A stretch of DNA of 64,000 bases from Paraburkholderia largidicola (GCF_013426895.1 NZ_AP023176.1:1-64000); one strand, 5' to 3'; shown: positions 9,117-18,924, counted from the stretch's first letter. The notes: generated by a model from the letters alone, not told the origin. Program-made: numbers and translations.

Positions 9117-12100
9117 ATGTGGATCGTCAAACTGGCCCTGCGGCGGCCGTATACCTTTATCGTGCTGGCCGTGCTGCTCTTCATCATCGGGCCGCTCGCG
9201 ATCCTGCGCACGCCAACGGATATCTTTCCGAACATCAACATCCCGGTCGTCAGCATCGTCTGGTCGTATAACGGCTTTTCCGCCGAGGACATGGCGCACC
9301 GGATCACGTCGAACTACGAGCGCGCGCTCACGACCGACGTCGACGATATCGAACATATCGAGTCGCAATCGCTCAACGGCGTATCCGTGGTGAAGGTCTT
9401 CTTCCATCCGGGCGCCGACATCAACCGTGCGATCGCCGAGGCCGCATCGAACTCCGCGTCGATCCTGCGCGTGCTGCCACCAGGCACGCTGCCGCCGAAC
9501 ATCATCTCGTACAACGCATCGACGGTGCCGGTGCTGCAACTGGGTCTGTCGAGCAACACGCTGCCGGAACAGACGCTCTACGACCTGGGCAACAGCTTCA
9601 TCCGCACGCAGCTCGCCACGATTCAAGGCGCGGCCGTGCCGCTGCCTTACGGCGGGAAGATCCGCCAGATCATGGTCGAGCTCGATCCGAAAGCGCTGCA
9701 AGCCAAGGGCCTCGCGCCCATCGACGTGGTCAACGCCGTCAACGCGCAGAGCCTGATTCTGCCAGGCGGCACGGCGAAGATCGGCGCGCGCGAATACAAC
9801 GTCGAGATGAACGGCAGCACGAGCACGGTCGCCGCGCTCAACGATCTGCCCATCAAGACGGTCAACGGCAGCGTGGTCTATGTGCGCGACGTCGCGCATG
9901 TGATCGACGGCTATGCGCCGCAGACGAACATCGTGCGCAGCGACGGCAAGCGCGCGGCGCTCCTGCAAATCGAAAAGACGGGCAGCGCATCGACGCTCAC
10001 CATCATCCAGCAGGTCAAGGCGATGCTGCCGAAGATCGCCGCCGGTCTGCCGAGCGCGCTGAAGATCACGCCGCTTTCCGATCAGTCGGTGTTCGTGAAG
10101 TCCGCGATTTCGGGCGTCGTGCGCGAAGCGCTGATCGCCGCGTGCCTGACGGCCGCGATGATCCTGCTGTTTCTCGGCAGCTGGCGCGCCACACTGATTA
10201 TCGCGGTGTCGATTCCGCTTGCCGTGCTGACCTCGCTGATCGCGCTGTCTGCCCTTGGGCAGACCATCAACATCATGACGCTGGGCGGCCTTGCGCTCGC
10301 GGTCGGCATTCTTGTCGACGACGCGACCGTGGCAATTGAAAACATCACGCATCACCTCGAAAACGGCGAGCCGCTGCACGACGCTATCCTGAACGGTTCG
10401 GGCGAAATCGCCGTGCCGACCTTCGTCTCGACGCTGTCGATCTGCATCGTGTTCGTGCCGATGTTTCTTCTTTCGGGCGTCGCGCGCTATCTGTTCGTGC
10501 CGCTGGCGGAAGCCGTCGTGTTCGCGATGTGCGCGTCGTACTTCTTCTCGCGCACACTGATTCCGACGCTCGCGATGTATCTGATGCGCGCGCCTTCGAA
10601 GAACGGTCACGCAGCAAAAGGCCCGTTCGCGATCTTCGCGCGCTTTCAGGCCCGTTTCGAGCGCCGCTTCGAAGCGCTGCGCCACGGCTACCACAACGTG
10701 CTGCAACGGGGGATTGCGAATCGCCGCCGTTTCATCCCCGTGTATCTTGCGCTGTGCTTCGGGTCGCTTGCGCTGATTCCGTTCGCGGGGCGCGACTTCT
10801 TCCCCGCCGTCGATACGGGCGAAATCCGCCTGCATCTGCGCGCGCCGACGGGAACGCGCATCGAGCAGACAGCGCGCATCACCGATGAAGTCGAAGCGAA
10901 GATTCGCAGTGTGATTCCGAAGTCCGAACAGGCAGCCGTGCTCGACAACATCGGCGTGCCCGTGAGCGGCATCAACCTGACCTACGATTCGTCGGACCCG
11001 GTCGGCCCGGAAGACGCCGACATCATGGTGACGCTGAAACCCGATCACAAGCCGACGGCGCAATACATCGCGCAGTTGCGCAACGTGCTCGCTCAATCGT
11101 TTCCCGGCGTCACCTTCGCGTTCCTGCCCGCCGACATCGTCAGCCAGATTCTGAACTTCGGCCTGCCCGCGCCTATCGACGTGCAGATCGTCGGCAACAA
11201 GCTCGATCAGAACCGCGTCGTCGCGGACAAGCTGCTGGCGCAAATGCGCGGCGTGCGCGGTCTGGTCGATGCGCGTATCCAGCAGCCCGGCGACGAACCG
11301 ACCATCGACGTCAATGTCGATCGCACCAAGGCGATGCAGGCGGGCCTGACGCAGAAGGATGTTGCGCAGAACATGCTGATCGCGCTGTCGGGCAGTTCGC
11401 AGACCACGCCGAATTTCTGGCTCGATCCGAAGAACGGCGTCAGCTATCCGTTGCTGGCGGAAGTGCCGCAGTACGACATTCACTCGCTGCAAACGCTCGC
11501 CAACATTCCGTTGACGACGAACCAGGTGAGCGCCAATCCCCAGAACCAGCTCGGCACGCTCGGCACGATGTCGCGCACCATGCAACAGGCGGTCGTGTCG
11601 CACTACAACGTGCAGCCCGTGCTCGACATTTTCGCGTCGACCCAGGGACGCGATCTGGGCGGCGTCGCAACCGACGTGACGAAGCTCGTCGATGCCGCAC
11701 GTGCGCAGTTGCCGCCCGGCTCGTCGATCGTGATTCGCGGCCAGGTGCAGTCGATGAACGAGTCGTTCGCGGGTCTCGGCGCGGGTCTCGTGTTTGCGAT
11801 CGCGCTCGTCTATCTGTTGATGGTCGTCAACTTCCAGTCGTGGCTCGATCCGCTCATCATCGTCAGCGGCTTGCCGGGTTCGCTGGCGGGCATCGCGTGG
11901 ATGCTGTTCGCCACGCATACGACGCTTAGCGTCCCCGCGCTGACGGGCACGATTCTGTGCATCGGCATTGCGACGGCCAACAGCATTCTCGTCATCAACA
12001 CGGCGCGCGAGTCGCTCGCCAACGGCATGGCGCCGCTGGCCGCCGCGCTCGATGCAGGCTTCAACCGCTTCCGCCCGGTGTTGATGACCGCCCTCGCGAT

Positions 12101-12323
12101 GCTGATCGGCATGCTGCCGATGGCGCTCGGACTCGGCGACGGCGGCGAACAGAACGCGCCGCTCGGCCGCGCGGTGATCGGCGGTCTCGCCATCGGCACG
12201 GTGTCGACGCTGTTGTTCGTGCCCGTCGTGTTCGGCATGGTGCACGCGTGGCTCGCGAAACGCCGCGCTGCACGTGCCGCTAATTCTGCCGATTCCGCCG
12301 ACGTGACCACACACGCTCAGTAA
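9117..12323 (+). CDS. RND-family efflux permease (HAE-1-like)
   Basis: 1068 residues, normal for AcrB-type inner-membrane proton-drug antiporters. I start at ATG 9117 (MWIVKLALRRPYTFIVLAVL) behind GAGGAAACCTC because RND permeases begin almost directly with TM1. TM4 carries the paired aspartates of the proton relay (VGILVDDATVAIENITHHLE). A loop of about 300 residues follows TM1 and another follows TM7, with twelve TM segments in two repeats. The C-terminal repeat has LCIGIATANSILVINTARE and PLGRAVIGGLAIGTVSTLLFVPVVF. It leads a three-gene operon with the adaptor (9 bases downstream) and the outer-membrane channel. Substrate unknown; no regulator is adjacent. Confidence 0.9.
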   Translation: MWIVKLALRRPYTFIVLAVLLFIIGPLAILRTPTDIFPNINIPVVSIVWSYNGFSAEDMAHRITSNYERALTTDVDDIEHIESQSLNGVSVVKVFFHPGADINRAIAEAASNSASILRVLPPGTLPPNIISYNASTVPVLQLGLSSNTLPEQTLYDLGNSFIRTQLATIQGAAVPLPYGGKIRQIMVELDPKALQAKGLAPIDVVNAVNAQSLILPGGTAKIGAREYNVEMNGSTSTVAALNDLPIKTVNGSVVYVRDVAHVIDGYAPQTNIVRSDGKRAALLQIEKTGSASTLTIIQQVKAMLPKIAAGLPSALKITPLSDQSVFVKSAISGVVREALIAACLTAAMILLFLGSWRATLIIAVSIPLAVLTSLIALSALGQTINIMTLGGLALAVGILVDDATVAIENITHHLENGEPLHDAILNGSGEIAVPTFVSTLSICIVFVPMFLLSGVARYLFVPLAEAVVFAMCASYFFSRTLIPTLAMYLMRAPSKNGHAAKGPFAIFARFQARFERRFEALRHGYHNVLQRGIANRRRFIPVYLALCFGSLALIPFAGRDFFPAVDTGEIRLHLRAPTGTRIEQTARITDEVEAKIRSVIPKSEQAAVLDNIGVPVSGINLTYDSSDPVGPEDADIMVTLKPDHKPTAQYIAQLRNVLAQSFPGVTFAFLPADIVSQILNFGLPAPIDVQIVGNKLDQNRVVADKLLAQMRGVRGLVDARIQQPGDEPTIDVNVDRTKAMQAGLTQKDVAQNMLIALSGSSQTTPNFWLDPKNGVSYPLLAEVPQYDIHSLQTLANIPLTTNQVSANPQNQLGTLGTMSRTMQQAVVSHYNVQPVLDIFASTQGRDLGGVATDVTKLVDAARAQLPPGSSIVIRGQVQSMNESFAGLGAGLVFAIALVYLLMVVNFQSWLDPLIIVSGLPGSLAGIAWMLFATHTTLSVPALTGTILCIGIATANSILVINTARESLANGMAPLAAALDAGFNRFRPVLMTALAMLIGMLPMALGLGDGGEQNAPLGRAVIGGLAIGTVSTLLFVPVVFGMVHAWLAKRRAARAANSADSADVTTHAQ

Positions 12324-12332
12324 GGACTTTTC

Positions 12333-13583
12333 ATGACCACGCCCAATCTGCCGACCGGTCACGAACCGTCGGCCCGCACCGACCTCGCGCTGTCCAACAA
12401 CGCGCCTTTGCCCAGCAAGAAGCGCTTCGTGCTGCCTGTCGCGCTCGCAGCCGTCGCTGCCGCGCTGCTCGCGATCGGCATCGTGCCGAGGCTGCACGCC
12501 AGCACGGCCCTCACGCAGCAGGTCGACGCGCAGCGCTATCTGAGCGTCGACGCGTTGACGCCGACGCGCGCGCCCGCATCGCAGGAACTGCTGTTGCCGG
12601 GCAACGTGATGCCGTACGCCGATGCGTCGATCTACGCTCGCACGAGCGGCTACATCCAGCACTGGTACACGGATATCGGCGCGAAGGTCCATGCGGGCCA
12701 GACACTCGCCGATATCCAGACGCCCGAACTCGACGCGCAACTGCGTCAGGCGCGCGCCGACGAAGCGAACGCGAAGGCCAATTACAGCTTCGCGAACAGC
12801 ACGGCGCAGCGGTGGCAAACGATGCTGCAAACACAGTCGGTTTCGCAACAGGACGCGAACGCAAAGACCAGCGACAGCGCGGCGAAGCTCGCGGCATGGC
12901 AAGCGGCGCAGGCGAACGTAGCGCGGCTCACCGAGCTGGTGTCGTACGAGAAAGTGACGGCGCCGTTCAATGGCGTCATCACCGCGCGCAAAGTCGATGT
13001 CGGCGCGCTGGTGACGGCGGGCGGCTCGCCGGGCATCGCGGCCAACGGCGGCGAGCTGTTTCATATCGAACAGACCGACCGCCTGCGCGTCTATGTCGAC
13101 GTGCCGCAAAACGACGCGCAGAGCATCGCGCCCGGCACGAAGGTCTATCTGACGACGCAGCAATATCCGGGGCGCCAGTTCGACGCGACCGTCGCGCGCA
13201 GCGCCGATTCGATCGACCCCGTCAGCCGCACGCTGCGCGTTGAAGTCGACGTCGACAATCGCGACGGCGCGTTGTTGCCGGGCGCGTACGCGCAGGTTCA
13301 TCTTGCGCTCGTCACCGCGCATCCCGCGCTCGAAGTGCCCGTCAGCGCGCTGCTGTTCCGGCCGGATGGCGTGACCGTCGCGGTGATCGGCAAGGACGAC
13401 AAGGTGCAGCTGAGGACGGTGACCATCGGCCGCGATTTCGGCACGTATGTCGAAGTTGCGACGGGGCTCGATGCGACCGACCGCGTCATCAACAATCCCG
13501 GCGATGCGATCAGCGACGGCGAAACGGTGCGCATCGCGCCCGCAAAGGCTGCGCAGACGGCAACGTCGGCGAAGCACGGTTAA
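12333..13583 (+). CDS. RND periplasmic adaptor (membrane fusion protein)
   Basis: 416 residues. A short cytoplasmic head is followed by one membrane anchor near residues 31-57 (VLPVALAAVAAALLAIGIVP); there is no lipobox. After it come the barrel and lipoyl half-motif (LPGNVMPYADASIYARTSGY), a helical hairpin around residues 130-200, the second lipoyl half (TAPFNGVITARKVDVGALV), and the beta-barrel and membrane-proximal domains (LRVYVDVPQNDAQSI). It bridges the permease and the TolC-like channel encoded on either side. The start at 12333 follows a TAAGGACTTTTC ribosome site. Confidence 0.9.
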   Translation: MTTPNLPTGHEPSARTDLALSNNAPLPSKKRFVLPVALAAVAAALLAIGIVPRLHASTALTQQVDAQRYLSVDALTPTRAPASQELLLPGNVMPYADASIYARTSGYIQHWYTDIGAKVHAGQTLADIQTPELDAQLRQARADEANAKANYSFANSTAQRWQTMLQTQSVSQQDANAKTSDSAAKLAAWQAAQANVARLTELVSYEKVTAPFNGVITARKVDVGALVTAGGSPGIAANGGELFHIEQTDRLRVYVDVPQNDAQSIAPGTKVYLTTQQYPGRQFDATVARSADSIDPVSRTLRVEVDVDNRDGALLPGAYAQVHLALVTAHPALEVPVSALLFRPDGVTVAVIGKDDKVQLRTVTIGRDFGTYVEVATGLDATDRVINNPGDAISDGETVRIAPAKAAQTATSAKHG

Positions 13584-13602
13584 GCGCGAGGCGAGGCTCA
13601 TC

Positions 13603-15063
13603 ATGTTCAATGCAAGTGCGTCGCTGGTTCGCAAGTCGGTCGTTATCGCCGTCGCAAGCGCGCTGACCGCGTGTTCGACGCTGCCGAATTATTCGCAGCC
13701 GCAAACGGCTGTGCCCGATCATTTCGCAAGCGTGCCGCAACCCTCGGCGGGCTGGACGGTCGCCACGCCCGCCGACGCGCAGTCGCGCGGCCCATGGTGG
13801 ACGCTCTACGGCGACGACGAGCTGAACCATCTCGAAGCACAGGTCGACGTGTCGAACCAGACCGTGCGCAAGGCCGTCGCGCAACTGGAAGCGGCGCGCG
13901 CGATGGTCGATTATCAGCGCGCCGGTTACTCGCCCACTGTGACGGCGGGAACGTCGGCGCAGCGTTTTCGAACCTCGCAGAACGTCGTGCACCGCGGCCT
14001 GGCGGGCCATACCGTGCCCGATTTTTCGGTGGGCGTTGCGGCGAGCTGGGAGCCCGATCTGTTCGGTCGTGTCAAGGATGCGACGGTCAACGCGCGCGAT
14101 AACGCGCAGGCCAGCGAAGCGGATCTGCAATCGGTGCGCCTTGCCGTCGCCGCCGATCTCGCCACCGACTATTTCGATCTGCGCTCGCTCGACCGGCAAA
14201 AGAAGCTGCTCGACGATTCCGTCACCGCGTACTCGGCCGCGCTGCGTATCCTGCAACAGCAGTTGAACGACGGCGCAATCGATGCGTCGGCCGTCGCGCA
14301 GGCGCAAACGCAACTGGAAAGCACGCGCACGCAGGACAGCGATATCGACGTGCAGCGCGCGCAGCTCGAGCATGCCATCGCGACGCTGATCGGCCAGCCC
14401 GCTTCGTCGTTTTCGTTGCCGCCGAAGGTCGAAACCATCGCGCTGCCGCAGATTCCGGCGGGCGTGCCGTCACAATTGCTGGAGCGCCGTCCCGACATCG
14501 CCGCCGCCGAACGGCGCGTGGCCGCGGCGAATGCGCAGATCGGCCAGGCGCGCGCGGCGTTCTATCCGAATCTCACCCTGTCGGCGACAGCGGGGCTCGA
14601 AAGCACGTTCTTTGCGCCGTGGCTCACTGCGTCGAGTCTGTTCTGGTCGCTTGGCTCGCAGATCGCGGGCACGCTGTTCGACGGCGGACGCCGCAGCGCG
14701 GCGCTGAAGGGCGCGAACGCGCAGTATGACGGTACGGTCGCGGATTATCGGCAGACGGTGCTGGTCGCGTTCCAGCAGGTCGAAGATCAACTGTCGTCGC
14801 TCGATACGCTCGCGAACGAGGCCGACAGCCAGCAACGCGCGACGAAAGCCGCGGACCTCTCGCTGAAACTGACGTCCAACCGCTTTCAGGCAGGCGCAGT
14901 CAATTACCTCGATGTCGTCACCGCGCAGACCATCGCGCTATCCAATGAACGTACGGCCGAGCAGATCGACGCACGACGTATCGACGCGAGCGTGCAACTG
15001 CTGAAGGCGCTCGGCGGCGGCTGGGATCGCGCGTCGCTGACGGATGCGCACGCAACGGATTGA
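13603..15063 (+). CDS. Outer-membrane efflux lipoprotein, NodT family
   Basis: 486 residues from ATG 13603. Upstream in-frame codons (from 13447) overlap the adaptor and encode Arg-rich noise, so they were not used. The signal peptide ends in a lipobox LTAC with Cys24, giving a lipid-anchored TolC-like channel. Two OEP repeats are visible (WWTLYGDDELNHLEAQVDVS near the front, SWEPDLFGRVKDA, and LLERRPDIAAAERRVAAANAQIGQARAAFYPNLTLSA in the middle). It completes a permease-adaptor-channel tripartite pump operon. Confidence 0.9.
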   Translation: MFNASASLVRKSVVIAVASALTACSTLPNYSQPQTAVPDHFASVPQPSAGWTVATPADAQSRGPWWTLYGDDELNHLEAQVDVSNQTVRKAVAQLEAARAMVDYQRAGYSPTVTAGTSAQRFRTSQNVVHRGLAGHTVPDFSVGVAASWEPDLFGRVKDATVNARDNAQASEADLQSVRLAVAADLATDYFDLRSLDRQKKLLDDSVTAYSAALRILQQQLNDGAIDASAVAQAQTQLESTRTQDSDIDVQRAQLEHAIATLIGQPASSFSLPPKVETIALPQIPAGVPSQLLERRPDIAAAERRVAAANAQIGQARAAFYPNLTLSATAGLESTFFAPWLTASSLFWSLGSQIAGTLFDGGRRSAALKGANAQYDGTVADYRQTVLVAFQQVEDQLSSLDTLANEADSQQRATKAADLSLKLTSNRFQAGAVNYLDVVTAQTIALSNERTAEQIDARRIDASVQLLKALGGGWDRASLTDAHATD

Positions 15064-15139
15064 CAACCGCCAGCGCACACGCGGCGTGCGAATTTGCGCT
15101 ATCGCGTGTTGTCTCGACTGCAGCGTCAATGACGGTCGT

Positions 15140-15163
15140 CGTAATATATGGCCATTCATAACG
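15140..15163 (+). promoter_or_regulatory. ModE-box-like dyad upstream of the molybdate/tungstate binding protein
   Basis: CGTAATATA-N6-TTCATAACG. The 24-bp spacing and most bases agree with the classical ModE operator (CGNTATATA-N6-TATATAACG): about 8 of 9 in the left arm and 7 of 9 in the right. It ends 16 bases before ATG 15180 and overlaps the likely promoter (TAATAT), as a repressor site would. No modE gene is in the window. Confidence 0.5.
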
Positions 15164-15179
15164 CAACGGGGAAATCGTG

Positions 15180-16052
15180 ATGCGCAAGCTGTTGTTGTCG
15201 GGAATCGTTTTGACGGGTCTGCTTTTCACAGGCGCCGCTTCCGCCGATGAAGGCAAGGTCGAGGTGCTGTACGCGGGTTCGCTGGTGAATCTGATGGAAC
15301 GCAGCGTCGGCCCAGCTTTCGAAAAGGAAACAGGTCTGCATTTTCAGGGCTATGCGGCGGGCTCGAACCTGATCGCCAATCAGATCAAGGGCAAGCTGCG
15401 GCGCGGTGATGTGTTCATCAGCGCGAGCCCGACGGTCAACCCGGGGTTGATGGGTGCCGCGAATGGCGATCATGTGTCGTGGTACGTGACGTTCGCCGAG
15501 TCGCCGCTGATGATCGGCTACAACCCGCAAAGCCGCTTCGCCGCCGACTTCAAGAAGAAGCGCTGGGATGCCGTGCTGCAGGAGCCGGGCATTCGCATCG
15601 GGCGCACCGATCCGAAGCTCGATCCGAAGGGCGCCTTCACGGTCCAGATGATGACCAAAGCGGCTGATCTGTATAAACAGCCGGACCTCGTCGAAAAGAC
15701 GCTCGGCGACCCGGAGAACCCGGCGCAAGTGTTGCCCGAAGAGACGCTGGTCGGGCGGCTGCAATCGGGTCAGCTCGATGCAGGCTTCTTCTATTCGACG
15801 GAAACGTCCGATCTGAAGATTCCCGCGCTGCGCCCTGCGCCCGAACTTCAGGCGAAAGCCAGCTACACGCTGACCATCCTCAACGACGCGCCCAATCAGG
15901 CCGGCGCGGCGCGCTTCGTCGACTTTCTGCTGAGCGCGTCGGGCCGCGCGTTGCTGAAGCAGCATGGCGTCGATATCGTCAAGCCGGTCGTGACGGGTAA
16001 CGCGCAGGCTGTGCCCTCGTCCGTGCAAGCCGTGCTCGACGCCGCGCAATGA
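15180..16052 (+). CDS. Molybdate/tungstate-type periplasmic binding protein
   Basis: 290 residues. A Sec signal peptide (MRKLLLSGIVLTGLLFTGAA, then SA) precedes the mature protein, which begins VEVLYAGSLVNLMERSVGPAF. The YAGSL opening, AAGSNLIANQIKGKLRRGDVFISASP and the closing VDFLLSASGRALLKQHG fit the ModA/WtpA group of oxyanion-binding proteins, nearer WtpA in the opening motif. A GTG at 15177 is an alternative start, but the GGGGA ribosome site is better spaced for ATG 15180. The stop overlaps the transporter start (ATGA at 16049-16052), so the two are cotranscribed and translationally coupled. Confidence 0.8.
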   Translation: MRKLLLSGIVLTGLLFTGAASADEGKVEVLYAGSLVNLMERSVGPAFEKETGLHFQGYAAGSNLIANQIKGKLRRGDVFISASPTVNPGLMGAANGDHVSWYVTFAESPLMIGYNPQSRFAADFKKKRWDAVLQEPGIRIGRTDPKLDPKGAFTVQMMTKAADLYKQPDLVEKTLGDPENPAQVLPEETLVGRLQSGQLDAGFFYSTETSDLKIPALRPAPELQAKASYTLTILNDAPNQAGAARFVDFLLSASGRALLKQHGVDIVKPVVTGNAQAVPSSVQAVLDAAQ

Positions 16053-17932
16053 CACGCAAGACTGCCCGGCCGCTGCTGTGGCTTGCCTGCCTGCTCGCCG
16101 TCTATCTGTGTGCGCCGTTCATCGCGAGCATTCCACAGGTCGGCCACGCGGACTGGACGGGCGTCGACTGGCGCGGCACGTGGTCGGCCGTCGCGGTGTC
16201 GGCGGGCAGCGCGAGCGTCGCGGCGCTCGTGATCCTGATAGGCGCCGTGCCGCTCGGCTACTGGCTGTCGCGCTCGACATCACGCGGCATGGCGCTGCTC
16301 GGCTTTATCGTGCAGTTGCCGCTGGCGCTGCCGCCGCTGACGAGCGGCATTCTGCTGCTGTTTCTGCTCGGACCGTATAGCTGGCTCGGTCGACTGACGA
16401 ACGGCGCGCTCACCGATTCGTTCGCGGGCATCGTGCTCGCCGAAACGTTCGTGGCCGCGCCGTTCCTGATCGTCGCGGCGCGCTCGGCGTTCGCCGCGAT
16501 CGATCCCGTCTACGAAGACGTCGCGGCCACGCTCGGACATCGCGCGGCAAGCCGCTTTTTCCGCGTGATGCTGCCCATCGCCTGGCCGTCGATCCGCGCC
16601 GGTCTGGTGCTCGCGTGGCTGCGCGCATTCGGCGAGTTCGGCGCGACAGTGATGGTTGCCTATCATCCGTATTCGCTGCCCGTGTACACGTACGTCGTGT
16701 TTGGCGGCCAGGGCTTGCCCGCGATGATGCCGCTGTTGCTGCCGACGCTCGTCATCGCCGTGTTGTGCGCGGCGCTTTCGGTGGCGTGGCGTGACGGCCG
16801 TTCGAGCCTGTTCGACATGGCAGAAAACGGCGATGCCGCGGACCAGCAGACGCAGAGCGAAGCGCGCCCTACCCTGCCGAATCCGCGTCTTGCGTTCGCG
16901 CTCAGGCGTCATCTCGGCGCATTCGATCTCGACATCGAATGGACGCCTTCGACGCGGCGGCTCGCGATCATCGGCCCGTCGGGCTCCGGTAAATCGCTGG
17001 CATTGAAGCTGATTGCCGGGCTCGAACGCAATGAAGCGGGCTTCGTGCACTTCGGCGAAACGCAACTGGACGCGCTGCCGCCCGAGCAGCGTCACATCGG
17101 CTACGTGCCGCAAGATTACGGGCTGTTTCCGCACATGACGCTGGCGCGGCAGTTGTCGTTTCCCGTCGACGCGGATGCCGCGAGCGCGCGCTACTGGGTC
17201 GAGCATCTCGGGCTGTCGGCGTTGATGGGGCGCTTGCCGCGTCAGCTGTCGTTCGGTCAGCGGCAGCGCGTCGCGCTGGCGCGCGCACTTTCGCGGCACA
17301 GCCAGCTCCTGTTGTTCGATGAGCCGTTTTCCGCACTCGATACGCCGCGCCGTCGCCGGTTGCAACAGGCGCTGCGCGCCTTGCAGCGCGAAATTTCGGC
17401 CGTCACCGTGCTCGTTACGCACGATCCCGACGAAGCCGCGCTGCTCGCGGATGAAGTGCTCGTCATCGAACGCGGGCGCGTGCTGCAGGCAGGCGCCGTC
17501 GATCACGTGTTCCGTCAGCCCGCGTCGTTGCAGGTCGCGGCGCTGCTTGGGTTGCATAACGTCGGGGAAGGCGCGATACGCGCGCCCGGCTCGATCGAAA
17601 CCGCGTCGGGACTTGCAATCGACACGGCTGACCGCGCCATTCCCGTCGGTCAGCAGGTGATGTGGCGTGTCGCGCCGTCTTCGATTGCGATCGTCGCGGA
17701 CGGCGCGCACGCCGGGACCATCGATTCCGTCGAGCTAAGGCACGGCGATCTGTTCGCGGTCGCGGAGATCGGCGGCATGCGTTTCGATATCGCTTGCGAT
17801 GGCGAACCGGCGCATCTGCTGCAACGCGGTCCCGCGCGCTTTGCAATCGATCCGCGCGGCGTCAGCGTCTGGACGAGCGGTGCGCGCGTCATGCCGCAAG
17901 AAAACGTGTTGTCGGCTGCTGCTCATCAGTAG
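16049..17932 (+). CDS. Fused molybdate/tungstate ABC permease-ATPase (ModB-ModC)
   Basis: 627 residues joining two normally separate proteins. Residues 1-250 are a ModB-type permease with several membrane segments and the EAA loop (VYEDVAATLGHRAASRFFRVMLPIAWPSI). Residues 280-490 are an ATPase with Walker A GPSGSGKS, Q-loop GYVPQDYGLFPHMT, signature LSFGQRQRVALARAL, Walker B LLLFDEPFSALD and switch His in VLVTHDPDEA. The last 130 residues form a TOBE-like oxyanion-sensing domain. The signature begins LSFGQ instead of LSGGQ. With the binding protein this makes a complete two-gene importer, which can supply the cofactor metal needed by the IorAB-type hydroxylase encoded upstream. Confidence 0.85.
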   Translation: MTRKTARPLLWLACLLAVYLCAPFIASIPQVGHADWTGVDWRGTWSAVAVSAGSASVAALVILIGAVPLGYWLSRSTSRGMALLGFIVQLPLALPPLTSGILLLFLLGPYSWLGRLTNGALTDSFAGIVLAETFVAAPFLIVAARSAFAAIDPVYEDVAATLGHRAASRFFRVMLPIAWPSIRAGLVLAWLRAFGEFGATVMVAYHPYSLPVYTYVVFGGQGLPAMMPLLLPTLVIAVLCAALSVAWRDGRSSLFDMAENGDAADQQTQSEARPTLPNPRLAFALRRHLGAFDLDIEWTPSTRRLAIIGPSGSGKSLALKLIAGLERNEAGFVHFGETQLDALPPEQRHIGYVPQDYGLFPHMTLARQLSFPVDADAASARYWVEHLGLSALMGRLPRQLSFGQRQRVALARALSRHSQLLLFDEPFSALDTPRRRRLQQALRALQREISAVTVLVTHDPDEAALLADEVLVIERGRVLQAGAVDHVFRQPASLQVAALLGLHNVGEGAIRAPGSIETASGLAIDTADRAIPVGQQVMWRVAPSSIAIVADGAHAGTIDSVELRHGDLFAVAEIGGMRFDIACDGEPAHLLQRGPARFAIDPRGVSVWTSGARVMPQENVLSAAAHQ

Positions 17933-17946
17933 GCAAAGCCGTCGCG

Positions 17947-18924
17947 TCAGGTCAGCACGACGATCTTGCCGTTCGCTTCGTTTCGTTCCATGCAGCGATG
18001 CGCCTCGACAATCTCGTCCAGCCGAAACACCTTGCCGACATTGATGCGCAACTGGCCTCGCTCGATCATGCGAATCAGGCGTGCAAACGGTGTCGTGACG
18101 AATTCCTGTGCACCGCCGTCGTAGACGGTCAGCTTCACCGTGCTCGGAATGGCCTCCAGCGGATCGAAGTCGTCGAACGTCCACGCGTTGCCGACGATGC
18201 CCGTCATGCAGACCAGTCCATTCGGTCGCGCGCAACGCAGCGAGTCTTTCAAGGTCGTCGTCCCGACCAGGTCGAGCACCTTGTCGACGCCACCGCCCGC
18301 CAGTGCTTTGACTTCCTCGGCGATGCTGCCGGAATCGATCACGACTTCGTCGACGCCGTTTTGCAGCAGAAATGCGCCTTTGGATGTGTTGCGGGTGGTC
18401 GAGATCACGTATGCGCCCGCATGCTTCGCTAGCGCTGCGGCTGCCAGGCCGACGGAAGTCGTCCCGCCACGGATCAGCAAACGGTCTCCGTGTTGCAGTC
18501 CAAGTGCCCGCGATAGCGATCCCCACGCTGTTTGCAGCATCTCGGGCAACGCGCCGAGCTTTTCCCACGGCAGGACCGCGTCGAATTTCTGGATCTGGCT
18601 AGCCGGCACGCAGGTGTACTCCGCGTAGCCGCCATCGAACTGACGCCCCATGCCGCCCATCGCCGTCGCGACGACATCGTCTCTCTGGAATTCGCCGCCG
18701 GGCGCTTCTTCGACGACACCGACGGCTTCTATCCCCAGGACGCGTGGAAAGCTCACGTCCGGTGACAACCCGCGGCGCGTAAAGAGTTCGGAACGGTTCA
18801 GACCGAACGCCTTGACGCGAATCAGAACCTGGCCGGCTTTGGGCACGGGCACCATGCGTTCTTCGAGCCTTAACACCTCCGGTCCGCCTGGTGCACGGAT
18901 GACTGCAGCCGTCATCGTCGCCAT
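17947..18924 (-). CDS. Zinc-independent MDR-family (quinone-oxidoreductase-like) dehydrogenase
   Basis: 325 residues from ATG 18924, which follows AAGGGAGACAGTC; the frame is open 14 codons further upstream but without a ribosome site. The N-terminal GroES-like half (AFGLNRSELFTRRGLSPDV, FPRVLGIEAVGVVEEA) and the NADPH Rossmann fold (LIRGGTTSVGLAAAALAKHAGA) identify a medium-chain reductase. The usual catalytic and structural zinc cysteines are absent, so it groups with quinone-oxidoreductase-type enzymes rather than zinc alcohol dehydrogenases. Substrate unknown. Convergent with the transporter gene, 14 bases away. Confidence 0.85.
   Translation of the reverse strand: MATMTAAVIRAPGGPEVLRLEERMVPVPKAGQVLIRVKAFGLNRSELFTRRGLSPDVSFPRVLGIEAVGVVEEAPGGEFQRDDVVATAMGGMGRQFDGGYAEYTCVPASQIQKFDAVLPWEKLGALPEMLQTAWGSLSRALGLQHGDRLLIRGGTTSVGLAAAALAKHAGAYVISTTRNTSKGAFLLQNGVDEVVIDSGSIAEEVKALAGGGVDKVLDLVGTTTLKDSLRCARPNGLVCMTGIVGNAWTFDDFDPLEAIPSTVKLTVYDGGAQEFVTTPFARLIRMIERGQLRINVGKVFRLDEIVEAHRCMERNEANGKIVVLT

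Noticed and set aside
8943..13634. A 1563-codon open frame on the minus strand.
   Set aside because: It is antisense to the RND permease and adaptor genes and encodes Arg/His/Asp-rich sequence typical of the complement of high-GC coding DNA.
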